From assembly GCA_037576195.1 (NCBI GenBank), contig CM075102.1:14566745-14630744 (forward strand): a stretch of 64,000 nt of DNA. Direction: 5' to 3'. Both the position numbers and the translations under genes were made by a program. Positions 47,750 through 57,497 of the stretch are shown piece after piece. Under the pieces are notes generated by a model. It was not told where the DNA came from. It did not search any database and was given only the letters and a program-made list of their open reading frames with translations. This DNA comes from Phytoseiulus persimilis (Eukaryota > Arthropoda > Arachnida > Mesostigmata > Phytoseiidae). Numbering within the stretch: the first letter of the stretch is position 1; the number at the start of each line of letters is the position of its first letter.

Positions 47750-50257
47750 GAATCTTTCTGTGGAAAAATAAATCTCCAGTGCGCCGGTCTCGTTTTTCCT
47801 CGATGGCAGGAGATTGAGAGAATGCTGACGGGATCGCTGAGATGTTGACTAGCGCCAGACGACGCGCACGGGGTCGTGTCCATCCTTAGGAGTTTCGAAG
47901 TGAACACATATCGGGTGCTCCTCTCAGGGAACGCTCTTTATTTGATTTCGATTCAAAGTTATTCTACGTGTCAGGACTTCAACGAGTTTCATCGAACACT
48001 TAGATTCCTGATCTCATTCCCTTCGAGATTCTGCTTGTGGCTCGGTGCATCGTTGCCATCTCCAGCTCTTCGTCATCGATGAGTGCTTCATCCACTTGAC
48101 GAATGACCTCATCGGCCAACGATGTTGAGAAGCTCGGCGCGACAGCTGCGGCATTTACGTGGGGATGGAGAGCAAAGAGAGAAAGAGAGAAGGCGGGAAG
48201 AGTACAGAGACACTCCCTCCGATGAGCGGGGATACTACGAATTCAAGAGATGGACCTTGGGACTTGATTGGCCCAGAGTGCGATACCGTCGATTCCTCAA
48301 TTCTCACAGAGCACGCGTGATGAGTCCGAGGAGTTCTCCGATCGTTGATGATTGCACAGCCAATCAGTGGCACAGAAAGGAAGCGCACGTTGGTTCCATC
48401 TGAACCTTGCGGAAGCCTTGCGCGAAGGCGGAAGCTTGAGGACGAGGCGCAGACACTCTCGTCAAGCACATTCATGATGAGGCCAACCCTCGTTCCCTGG
48501 GAAACGAAGCGGACTTTGAGGCAGACTCCTCATCGTCACACCATCGTTGTGTCGTCCGAGAACTTGGTACTTCCGGTAGCTTCGTGGTATTACACACAAA
48601 GGAACGCGATCTCAGCTTCTCGCTTCCCAGCGCTGAGAATTGCCGTCCCAGGCTGCCAAGTATGCAGTATATGAGCGGAACGCCGGCACCGAGAAACGTT
48701 CCTGGAAGGAGGGACTCGAAACAGCCCATGATCGAGCTGTTTAAGCGAGATGTCTCGTCCGTTTGGAAAACCTCCTGTTGGTGCACTGCGATGATAACCT
48801 TTCGATGGTTGTATCAACCGAAGCTCTTTGGTCCACGAATCAAAGCCGAATCCAGGAGGCGGACTCGCATCACTTCTCAGAAAATGGTCAAGTTTGTAGC
48901 AAGCTCATCATCAAAACAGATCATAAACCGGAGCAAAGCTGAGGCGCTGGGATACACATGCATTTTAGGGGGCCCTGGTTGTTTGCAGCTTAGAGTTCTC
49001 TGTTCGGAAGACTCACACGATAAAACTAATACGATCTGGATCGGTTGCCTCAAGACGTTTCTCGGGCAGTTTCTTGGAAAAGGTCGGAAGGAAAATTAAT
49101 ATTTTGGCTTTCTGGAAAATTCAATCATGGATCGATGCGTTATCCTCCCAGTTGAATATCGCGGAAAGGATTCAGAAAGGATTAGAGGACACCGCAGAAA
49201 CTCGGGAGGTCCGATTGCGAGCCGGTCAGATTTCGCCGTGCAGAATCGCAGGATCATATCCTCGTCATCGTCTGCCGAGAAGCACCCCTTCGCGGATCCG
49301 AGCTCGTCATTGAAAGAAATCAGCGGCAAACACTATCTCCGTACGCCAAAGATATCCAGGAACGAATCCTTCGACTCAAGAGAGGTGTCGTCGGCCCTCG
49401 CACCCGGTCCCCCCAAGTGGTTTCAGGAACTCAGTGAGGACCAATATCGACTGTCGTTGAGAGATCGCTCGGTACTGGAAGGCATGTTACATTCGGCAGG
49501 ACAGAGAGATGAAGGAAGTTTGTTGCGGCAAAATCACGAAAATCCTCTGCCCGGGCCACAAATATACTGAAAACATGAGCCCGCAACAAGCCTTCCGGAG
49601 GGTTCACTCTGGACGATCGGCGGAACCCTCGAAGGATCCAGAGAAGGGAATGGGAACTAGGGTGAACGTAAGCCTGGCCATCTTTTCTGCGTCCAGTGGA
49701 TTCCGGGTTTTGATTTCGCCTCCATCGAGAACCTCGTGTATTCAGTTTTTTATTCGGTTCTCGCGTCGAGTCTTTTCCTTCGCTAGCGAACGCACTCCGG
49801 AATAGGTTCTGATGCACACTAATCCTGCATATTGTAAAGCAAGGGAAACGGTGTTATTGCCCGATTTATGACGTCTAAGGATGAATTCCCGCTCCTTGAC
49901 TGTCGGGAGTTCCAGCTGGTTTCTTTTCATGAAGCGCCTGCGCTATGTAGATTCTTCAGGGATCGCGACTTTCAGAATGGATTCAAGTTTTTCAGGAGCA
50001 GGATCCAAATAAAATGTCATGAGCCTGATCCGAGGGCGCTCGCGTGTCTTCTGGTTTGATTCAACACGAAAGGTGATACAGTCAGAGCTTCGTAAGGCTT
50101 CGTGATAGATTCCTCAGTATCAGAGTGGGAGAGATCCGACTGACAGCCAACTCATCGGCTGACTCCATGGAGAATCGAAAATCTTCATCCGACAACAGCG
50201 AGCTAGCGCCCCAAGGCTTTGCAACAATCATGAGACGCACGACGGATTGAAATTAAA

Positions 50258-50263
50258 TTTATT
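50258..50263 (-). terminator. AATAAA at the end of the secreted-family block A/B
   Basis: On the minus strand the stop TGA (50,265-50,263) runs straight into AATAAA, giving TGAATAAA. It supports the frame of 50,263-50,541 as the true 3' end. Confidence 0.5.
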
Positions 50264-50541
50264 CAAGAAGGGCAATCGCTTACAAACGCATAGGGTGTGG
50301 AATCGCTGACGGGAACGTCGACATTTTCAATGAAGGGTGTCTTCATGGGAAGTCGGAGGGTATTCATACACGCTCGGACGGCTTCAGTCGGAGTCGCGCA
50401 ACGGTGTAAGTTCGATTCTATCGCCGCTTGCAGCAATGACGTAGTTCCTTCAACGTGGATACACCACACAGCCGAGGCAAGAATTGAAGGCTCGGCTTTC
50501 TGGATCTTCTGACGAAGCACAAACTGAGGATGGCATTCCAT
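50263..50541 (-). CDS. C-terminal part of the secreted Cys-containing family (block A)
   Basis: The minus-strand frame reads EPSILASAVWCIHVEGTT, SLLQAAIESNLHRC, AVRACMNTLRLP and FIENVDVPVSDSTPY, ending SDCPS and a stop that overlaps an AATAAA. Related words occur in the copies at 55.1 and 63.6 kb (YIGIVNVPVRGPTPNGF), also followed by AATAAA, so this is likely the shared C-terminus. It overlaps copy A's other frame (50,418-50,876) over the same DNA. Copy B's frame feeds directly into this one, which makes it the probable native frame. Family unknown. Confidence 0.45.
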   Translation of the reverse strand: MECHPQFVLRQKIQKAEPSILASAVWCIHVEGTTSLLQAAIESNLHRCATPTEAVRACMNTLRLPMKTPFIENVDVPVSDSTPYAFVSDCPS

Positions 50542-50876
50542 TCATCGTCTCTCGTGAGACAGTGGTTGTCCCGCCCGAGACCATTGCTTGAGAGGACACC
50601 GCGGCAGAGACATGACTTCGCACGAAGGTAATCTTCTCCAACGAATTCTGCGGCTCGGACGAGGAAGAATCCATCGGTGCGGCCCTTGAGTTCTTTGAAC
50701 AAGTGCCCGAGCTGGCCGACCGTCTTCTCGGAAAAACCCTTGTCCTTCAGACATCCCGTGAGCGCGACGAGACGCTCGTGGGAAGTGAAGTTAGACTTTT
50801 CTCCGTGGGACAGGAGTTCCGGCTCCTGAGCTGCTCGACGACACTCCATCGGTGTCACGATGACGGAATCGCGCAA
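50418..50876 (-). CDS. Secreted-family copy A (domain without signal peptide)
   Basis: The frame encodes MECRRAAQEPELLSHGEKSN, then FTSHERLVALTGCLKDKGFS, EKTVGQLGHLFKELKG, RTDGFFLVRAAEFVGEDY and a Cys-containing tail ending HCCKRR. There is no signal peptide: the position matching copy B's signal peptide is unrelated. It lies 480 bp left of copy B in the same orientation, a tandem unit duplication. Its tail is in a different frame from copy B because the two differ by one base in length near 50,631. I read it as a second domain of one gene with copy B, or as a decayed tandem copy. Confidence 0.4.
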   Translation of the reverse strand: MRDSVIVTPMECRRAAQEPELLSHGEKSNFTSHERLVALTGCLKDKGFSEKTVGQLGHLFKELKGRTDGFFLVRAAEFVGEDYLRAKSCLCRGVLSSNGLGRDNHCLTRDDEWNAILSLCFVRRSRKPSLQFLPRLCGVSTLKELRHCCKRR

Positions 50877-51387
50877 CGGTGTGAATCAGATTCAATTCTA
50901 CCGCCGCTTGCAGCAATGACGTAGTTCCTTCAACGTGGATACACCACACAGCCGAGGCAAGAATTGAAGGCTCGGCTTTCTGGATCTCCTCACGAAGCAC
51001 TAACTGAAGATGGCATTCCATCCATCGTCTCTCGTGAGACAGTGGTTGTCCCGCCCGAGACTTTTGCTTGAGAAGACCCCGCGGCAGAGACATGACTTCG
51101 CACGGAAGGTAATCTTCTCCAACGAACTCCGCGGCTCGGACGAGGAAGAATCCATCGGTGCGGCCCTTGAGTTCTTTGAACAAGTGCCCGAGCTGGCCGA
51201 CCGTCTTCTCGGAAAAACCCTTGTCCTTCAGACATCCCGTGAGCGCGACCAGACGCTCGTGGGAAGTGAAGTTGGACTTTTCCCCGTCGAGCAGGAATTC
51301 GGGCTCCTGAGCACCTCGACGACACTCCATCTGTCCCACGATGACGATGAAGAAAACTGCGACAGCCACAGCACTTTAACACTTCAT
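50791..51387 (-). CDS. Secreted-family copy B (signal peptide plus domain)
   Basis: The minus-strand frame has a hydrophobic leader, AVAVFFIVIVGQ, then MECRRGAQEPEFLLDGEKSN, FTSHERLVALTGCLKDKG, FSEKTVGQLGHLFKELKG, AAEFVGEDYLPCEVMSLPRG and RRWMECHLQLVLREEIQKAE. It then continues as WCIHVEGTTSLLQAAVELN in the C-terminal frame. About 190 residues are open. The ATG matching copy C's start (51,387) is followed two codons later by a stop, so this copy needs another start or is not expressed. Leader and cysteines suggest a secreted protein; the family is unknown to me. Confidence 0.45.
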
Positions 51388-52913
51388 TGTAGTGAGTTCG
51401 TAGCTCGGTTGGATCCCTGGAACAAACTGTGAATGATGATGAGCTTGTTCGTTTCCCTCCTTTTATCTGTTTGGACGTTTGTAGAGGGAAGCGAATGCGG
51501 AAGAGGGGCAACCACCCTGAGTGTCTAGTGCGACGTGCTTTCGAAACGTGCACCTTCGGACTTGGACCTGCTTCGGGTCAGTGCCTCCTTCTCACGTCGC
51601 TTTCCACCTCTGCAAATTTCCCAGTCAGCTGATATACAGGGAATCATGGACAGTGGCCGTGTCTGCCCCGTCTCGAATTCTTGTTACCAGATTCTTGGGT
51701 CAGCTCCTTCTTGAAGATTAGGTTATCTGACTGTAGCAGATGGAAGTTTTCACCTTCTACAATGGGGATTACTCTGATCCGTGCTAGCTTCGGAGGCACG
51801 AGGTGTGATCCCCTTTTTGAATCAAGTCTCGGAGTGCTGGAATAAGAACCACGAGGGAGAAACTGGAGAAATTCTTCTCTATGAGCTGTCGGTGGGGACT
51901 CCACACAGCCTCGACGAGCGTGATTTTCGCTCAGCTAGCGCTTGGTACGCAAGTAGCTGTGATTTTTTAACTTTTCGTCTGATATGATATTTTCTCACAT
52001 TCTTTGAGCGTGGCGGTCTTAACTGGTCGAGAGTGAGAACGTGGGTTGGGCGACGCGAAATGTACCATATCTTGCCTCCACCAACCTCGAGCCTTATTTT
52101 TCTCCCGAGGCTGCTCTTTCCCTGGGATCGATCGAACGTTCTAAACACTTCAACCGCGTCTTCTACTGAGACCCAATCAGCAGACGCCCTGAGCGCCGGG
52201 AGTAGCGATTCCCCAACTCTGCAACCAAGGCCACACTAAGGCGGATTTTCCTCCACTAGCGGACTGGCTTCCGCCATGCGAGATGGCAGGACAACATTCC
52301 ATTCATCGTGAACCGAGAAGCAGTGCTTCGCGAGACCGAACTCGACGAGGGAGAAGAACTCTCCTCCAACGAGTTCCGCGGCTCATGCTGAGTCGAACTC
52401 ATCCGTACCACCTTCGACTTCACGAACAGGTATCCAAGTTGCTCAATCGTCCTCTCAGGTTCGCCTTTCCGCCAGGCCCTGCTGGAGCACTTCCAAGTCT
52501 TCATTGGAAGTGAAGCTGAAATTTTCTTCATTTGAGAGGGAGGTGAACTCGTCTCATGGACTACGACACTGGACTGATCGCACGTGGAGAGCTATACGAG
52601 CGGCGGCGAAGCGCATATAGTAACACATCAGGGCGGTTAACTTCCGCGTGGCCGGTCCAAATGGCGAACGATGATGTGGCGCTCCGCGCCACTCTTCTCA
52701 CATTCTTGTAGAGGGCAGCGGGTGTGGAAGATGCGCAGATACTGAGAGTGACGAGTGAGAGCGCGACGAGATGCCCACGATGGAAAAACTACCGAGGAAT
52801 AGTGACGTTTTCTCGAAAACAAGGACCGCAGTGGAAATTTTCCAATCGAGTCAACGGGAAGTGATAATCATCATTGTCAACCGTCGTATCGAAAGGTCAC
52901 CGAGTCCATCAGG
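50900..52913. repeat. Left copy of a 2-kb direct duplication
   Basis: It matches 55,494-57,497 at an offset of 4,584-4,594 bp with only scattered substitutions and a few short indels (judged about 95% identical by eye). The breakpoint on the right is sharp, after CCGAGTCCATCAGG. It carries copy B and the degenerate copy at 52.3 kb. Confidence 0.85.
52256..52560 (-). pseudogene. Degenerate copy of the secreted family
   Basis: The minus strand carries FSFTSNEDLEVLQQGLAE, TIEQLGYLF, AAELVGGEFFS and HDEWNVVL, which parallel FTSHERLVALTGCL, KTVGQLGHLF, AAEFVGEDY and DDEWNAIL of copies A and C. The words lie in more than one frame with stops between them, so this is a decayed paralogue. It lies within the duplicated 2-kb block. 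Confidence 0.45.
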
Positions 52914-53389
52914 TCCATCATTCTGCGAGGAGCGGTGCCGGTGGGGTGCGCAGAATTCAGCGAAGTAAACGAGGAAACATTGATCACGGCCCGAGCCGGA
53001 ATGTATTCTCCTTCGAAGCCGTGGCGTTGGTACAAACTCATTCAGCGTCCTCTCGCCGCCATTCATCCACTGATCGCTCGTGGGAATCCATCATCGGAAT
53101 TATTGTAGAGGCAGGTGCAGGCTCCACGCTCGCATTTAATAAACTCGGTAAATGTCACCCAACGGAACAATGCGAGCCCTCAAATCATTCAAATAATCCG
53201 GAAGATGAGGGCTCCAGAAGGGTGCTCCTAGAGGATATTCATACGACTCTGGGCGAAAACGGGAGGCGCTAGAAGCAGGCGAAGGAACCTAAGCGACCCA
53301 GTGGGCGATGGCCCTGAGGCCTTGAATATAGCTCAGAATTGAAACATGACGTGAGCCCGTTACAGCAGAAGTGGTGCAAGCCAATCCCG

Positions 53390-53485
53390 TTCGTTCGAAG
53401 ATTCTCAGCATCATCCCGATGGCGGACGGGCCGACAAAAAAGAGAAAGGATAGTTTTTCGGTGCGACATGATTTGAATGAATAAA
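53390..53485. repeat. Short dispersed repeat, about 90 bp, also at 59,033-59,125
   Basis: Both segments contain CAGCATCATCCCGATGGCGG, AAAAAAGAGAAAGGAT and GGTGCGACATGATTTGAA with few changes, in the same orientation. On the minus strand both encode a hydrophobic LSFLFFVGPSAIGMM-like stretch, possibly an old exon of the secreted family. Confidence 0.6.
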
Positions 53486-53628
53486 TTCTTCTTGTGATTG
53501 TGTGCAGCTTTTCAGATCTATTCGTGACTTCTGAACGTGTGATGAGCATATTCCAGGATTATTCTGTATCATCCTATATTTGGACAGTCATTTGACCATA
53601 TACCACCCGTCGTGTGCTGAGAAACAAG

Positions 53629-53905
53629 CTAAACGCCGAAAAGATGACGCGGCAAGTGTGGTAGCCCGCGCGTCAATTTTTTCTGCGAATAATTCTCTTG
53701 CTTCTGCCGGATATTATCTTTCGGGGCTACTCCCAGTCGGCTCGAGCAGATCATTCGCAACAGTTGCTCTATCGTCTTTGCTGGGTACTTCTCGTCCGCC
53801 AGGCACTGCAGGACACCTGACACAGCATTTGACATGACACGCTTGGTAAAAGGCGCACATGGCATTTCGGACAGACAACATTGGAGGTAGCCTGGGCTAG
53901 AGTGG
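53629..53905 (-). CDS. Diverged member of the secreted family (exon)
   Basis: The minus-strand frame reads YLQCCLSEMPCAPF, MSNAVSGVLQCLADEKYP and AKTIEQLLRMICSSRLGV, which aligns with the TGCLKDKGFSEKTVGQLG core of copies A-C. A GCCCAG acceptor lies just upstream at about 53,906-53,911. It has its own cysteines and is clearly older than the tandem copies. A hydrophobic frame at 53,400-53,480 (LSFLFFVGPSAIGMM) lies downstream and recurs at about 59,040-59,110. Confidence 0.35.
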
Positions 53906-54754
53906 TAATAAGGAGTAGAGAATTCTGACTCCCGCTCCCATGGTAACGAAGTAATGCCAACGCAGTTCCGGCCATGGGTGGCGGACCTTCACCCGAAAAG
54001 TGAAGGTTGGGGAGACGCTAGGTTTGCTGTGGGTATGCGACTCCCACAGTCCCGAGCGTGGCTCGGTCTGCATCACGCATTTTTATGCCTGGTCCCCGTA
54101 GGAAAAAAGGGTACTGCTAGACAACCAGGAAACGTTCGCAAAAAAAGAAGAGGAAGGTGGCCTTCTCCGGTGGACGTCCACGCTGGACTGAGCCTACGTG
54201 AAGAGCCATGGAAGCAACGTCAAGAAGTGTATTGTAGAACGTCATAGCGAGGGAATCGTCACCAGCTTCTTCGGAGACCGTAGACGAAGCTGAAGCCCTC
54301 CGCGTTACTCATATCATCTTGTGGGAGAGGAGGAAACACTGAAAGTTACGACCGAGAGATGTTTTCAATGATCTCTTCCACACTCGACGGACTTCATTCC
54401 GGACGTTCTGAAGTTGTCATGATCTCAAGTCTCCGCTGGTCCGTTTGGATGGACCCGTTTCTCATTTTGGGGTCTTGTCGGAACGAGAATCCGAGACATG
54501 AGAGCTGAGGGGACTCGGAGCGGAGGCAGAAAGCAAACCACCTGACGCGTGATGCCGGATCAACAGGATCGTTGAATTTGGCTCCCAAGTCTAGTTCCAT
54601 GAAGCGGTTTCGGGGACCCGGTGAAAACAGATATCGATTGTCGCCTCAAGATCTATCAGGACCAAGAGTGGTGCTGCAAAAACGGGAGAATACGACCAGG
54701 CTCCGTCAGTGGTCGGGAGGCTTGTCGTCCACGTCTCCGGGTGACATGCTTCGA

Positions 54755-55520
54755 AAGAGTAGTAACCGCAATGGATAATCGAACCCGATTTCTAATAGAT
54801 ACAATGAACCACATCATGAGATCCATATTTTTTCCATACGGATGAGCCATGAACTTCTGAGACCAAGCTCATTCACGACGATCCTGAATCCTCTCCTCAG
54901 TTTCGAAGTCTACTGTTTGGCAGAACTCGGATTCCGCTTCAGCTTCTAACATAACCGGGGGAGAATTCATCTCCTCCCAACAATGCGTTCTGCTCATTGA
55001 CGAAATCTACGCAGAAATGATGAAAAGGACGGCGGATCAAAATTCGCTTTATTTGAGTTCTGGAATCGCTTTTCAGAAAGCCATTGGGTGTGGGACCCCT
55101 GACGGGAACGTTGACGATCCCGATGTATAAGGATCTCACCTGAAGGAGTGTCTTCTCTCCAAGAGGGAACAGAGTACTGCTCGATGACCACTCTTTCACA
55201 CAAGCTTGAGAGGCTCCAACCGGAACCGGGGGAAGCTGGGAGTTGATTTCGGTTCTAACGCCTCTGGAAGCGATGCCGCAGGTCTTCCAATGTGACAACC
55301 TTCTCAGCTGCAGACCGTCTACCCGGTTTGGCCCTTGTCCTTCAGACATTCCGTGAGCGCGACCAGACGCTGGTGGGAAGTGAAGTTGGACTTCTCCCCG
55401 TTGAGCAGGAATTCTGGCTCCTGAGCATCTCGACGACACTCCATCGGTGTCTCGATGACGGAATCGCGCAACGGTGTGAATCAGATTCAGTTCTACCGCC
55501 GCTTGCAGCAATGACGTAGT
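54755..55520. repeat. Left copy of a 0.77-kb direct duplication
   Basis: It matches 63,235-64,000 at a constant offset of 8,480 bp with few substitutions. It carries copy D. The right-hand partner is cut by the window edge, so the full repeat is longer. Confidence 0.85.
54939..55460 (-). CDS. Secreted-family copy D (diverged domain)
   Basis: At 55,315-55,450 the minus strand encodes MECRRDAQEPEFLLNGEKSN and FTSHQRLVALTECLKDKG. To its left the similarity to copy A ends and a different frame takes over: LQLRRLSHWKTCGIASRG, VRTEINSQLPPVPVGASQAC, SSSTLFPLGEKTLLQ, then a CAG|GTGAGA donor or read-through into IVNVPVRGPTPNGFLKS. An AATAAA on the minus strand lies at 55,053-55,048. Copy E at the right edge is nearly identical. 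It holds the same place left of copy C that copy A holds left of copy B. Confidence 0.4.
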   Translation of the reverse strand, partial: RHRDTDGVSSRCSGARIPAQRGEVQLHFPPASGRAHGMSEGQGPNRVDGLQLRRLSHWKTCGIASRGVRTEINSQLPPVPVGASQACVKEWSSSSTLFPLGEKTLLQVRSLYIGIVNVPVRGPTPNGFLKSDSRTQIKRILIRRPFHHFCVDFVNEQNALLGGDEFSPGYVRS

Positions 55521-55981
55521 TCCTTCAACGTGGAGACACCACACAGCCGAGGCAGGAATTGAAGGCTCGGCTTTCTGGATCTCCTCACGAAGCACAGACC
55601 GAGGATGGCATTCCATTCATCGTCTTTCGTCAAACAGTGGTTGTCCCGCCCGAGATCTTTGCTTGAGAAGACCCCGCGGCAGAGACAAGACTTCGCACGG
55701 AAGTAATCTTCTCCAACGAATTCCGCGGCTCGGACGAGGAAGAACCCATCGGTGAAGCCCTTGAGTTCTTTGAACAAGTTCCCGAGCTGGCCGACCGTCT
55801 TCTCGGAAAAGCCCTTGTCCGTCAGACATCCCGTGAGCGCGACCAGACGCTCGTGGGAAGTGAAGTTGGACTTCTCCCCGTTGAGCAGGAATTCTGGCTC
55901 CAGAGCACCTCGACGACACTCCATCTGTCCAACGATGACGATGAAGAAAACTGCGACAGCCACAGCACTTGAACACTTCAT
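55493..55981 (-). CDS. Secreted-family copy C, 162-aa open frame with intact signal peptide
   Basis: The best-preserved start of the family: MKCSSAVAVAVFFIVIVGQ is a strong signal peptide, followed by MECRRGALEPEFLLNGEKSN, FTSHERLVALTGCLTDKG, FSEKTVGQLGNLFKELKG, FTDGFFLVRAAEFVGEDY and a tail with six further cysteines ending HCCKRR. It is the counterpart of copy B, offset by 4,594 bp within a 2-kb duplication. Its tail frame differs from copy B by one base near 55,706, so either the 162-aa form is real or the copy is decayed. No cytoplasmic or membrane features. Function unknown. Confidence 0.5.
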   Translation of the reverse strand: MKCSSAVAVAVFFIVIVGQMECRRGALEPEFLLNGEKSNFTSHERLVALTGCLTDKGFSEKTVGQLGNLFKELKGFTDGFFLVRAAEFVGEDYFRAKSCLCRGVFSSKDLGRDNHCLTKDDEWNAILGLCFVRRSRKPSLQFLPRLCGVSTLKELRHCCKRR

Positions 55982-57497
55982 TGTAGTGAGTTCGTAGCTC
56001 GGTTGGTTCCCTGGAACAAACTGTGAATGATGATGAGCTTGTTCGTTTCCCTCCTTTTATCTGTTTGGACGTTTGTAGAGGGAAGGGAATGCGGAAGAGG
56101 GGCAACCACCCTGAGTGTCTAGTGCGACGTGCTTTCGAAACGTGCACCTTCGGACTTGGACCTGCTTCGGGTCAGTGCCTCCTTCTCACGTCGCTTTCCA
56201 CCTCTGCAAATTTCCCAGTCAGCTGATATACAGGGAATCATGGACAGTGGCCGTGTCTGCCCCGTCTCGAATTCTTGTTACCAGATTCTTGGGTCAGCTC
56301 CTTCTTGAAGATTAGGTTATCTGACTGTAGCAGATGGAAGTTTTCACCTTCTACAATGGGGATTACTCTGATCCGTGCTAGCTTCGAAAGCACGAGGTGT
56401 GATCCCCTTTTTGAATCAAGTCTCGGAGTGCTGGAATAAGAACAACGAGGGAGAAATTCTTCTCTATGAGCTGTCGGTGGGGACTCCACACAGCCTCGAC
56501 GAGCGTGATTTTCGCTCAGCTAGCGCTTGGTACGCAAGTAGCTGTGATTTTTTAACTTTTCGTCAGATATGATATTTTCTCACATTCTTTGAGCGTGGCG
56601 GTCTTAACTGGTCGAGAGTGGGAACGTGGGTTGGGCGACGCGAAATGTACCATATCTTGCCTCCACCAACTTCGATCCTTCTTTTTCTCCCGAGGCTGCT
56701 CTTTCCTTGGGATCGATCGAACGTTCTGAACACTTCAACCGCGTCTTCTACTGAGACCCAATCAGCAGACGCCCTGAGCGCCGGGAGCAGCGATTCCCCA
56801 ACTCTGCAACCAAGGCCACACTAAGGTGGATTTTCCTCCACTAGCGGACTGGCTCCCGCCATGCGAGATGGCAGGACAACATCCCATTCATCGTGAACCG
56901 AGAAGCAGTGCTTCGCGAGACCGAACTCGACGAGGGAGAAGAACTCTCCTCCAACGAGTTCCGCGGCTCATGCTGAGTCGAACTCATCCGTACCACCTTC
57001 GACTTCACGAACAGGTATCCAAGTTGCTCAATCGTCCTCTCAGGTTCGTTTTTCCGCCAGGCCCTGCTGGAGCACTTCCAAGTCTTCATTGGAAGTGAAG
57101 CTGAAATTTCTTCATTTGAGAGGGAGGTGAACTCGTCTGATGGACTACGACACTGGACTGATCGCACGTGGAGAGCTATACGAGCGGCGGCGAAGCGCAT
57201 ATAGTAACACGTCATGGCGGTGAATTTTCGAGTGGCGTGTCCAAATGGCGAAGGATGATGTGGCGCTCCGCGCCACTCTTCTCACATTCTTGTGAAGGGC
57301 AGCGGGCGTGGAAGATGCGCAGATACTGAGAGTGACGAGTGAAAGCGCGACGAGATGCCCACGATGGAAAAACTACCGAGGAATAGTGACGTTTTCTCGA
57401 AAACAAGAAATGCAGTGGAAATTTTTCAATCGAGTCAACGGGAAGTGAACTTCATCATTCTCAACCGTAGTATTGAAAGGTTACCGAGTCCATCAGG
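55494..57497. repeat. Right copy of the 2-kb direct duplication
   Basis: Counterpart of 50,900-52,913. It carries copy C and a degenerate family copy. After CCGAGTCCATCAGG at its right end the two copies part abruptly. Confidence 0.85.
56841..57150 (-). pseudogene. Degenerate copy of the secreted family, duplicate of the one at 52.3 kb
   Basis: Same decayed words as at 52,256-52,560 at an offset of about 4,585 bp, so the decay came before the 2-kb duplication. Confidence 0.45.

Larger units (their letters stand above)
44028..50257. other. Gene-poor interval after MANF
   Basis: About 6.2 kb with no gene I can name. It contains the candidate cysteine-rich exon (44,883-45,263) and the open frame at 47,264-47,749 described separately. 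Other frames (46,154-46,720; 48,345-48,674; 49,127-49,570) show no signature and overlap frames on the other strand. Confidence 0.35.

Noticed and set aside
51010-51432. 140-aa plus-strand open frame (FARKVIFSNELRGSDEEESI)
   Set aside because: Antisense of secreted-family copy B. The minus strand has the signal peptide, cysteines and paralogue conservation.
53950-54250. 97-aa plus-strand basic open frame, possible small RNA gene region
   Set aside because: No conserved protein motif, no Sm site in a plausible stem context and no promoter element; left unassigned.
54621-54845. Short frame with a CC doublet, loosely similar to 49,430-49,570
   Set aside because: The shared words are too short and the surrounding frames too inconsistent to call a family; nothing supports a gene.
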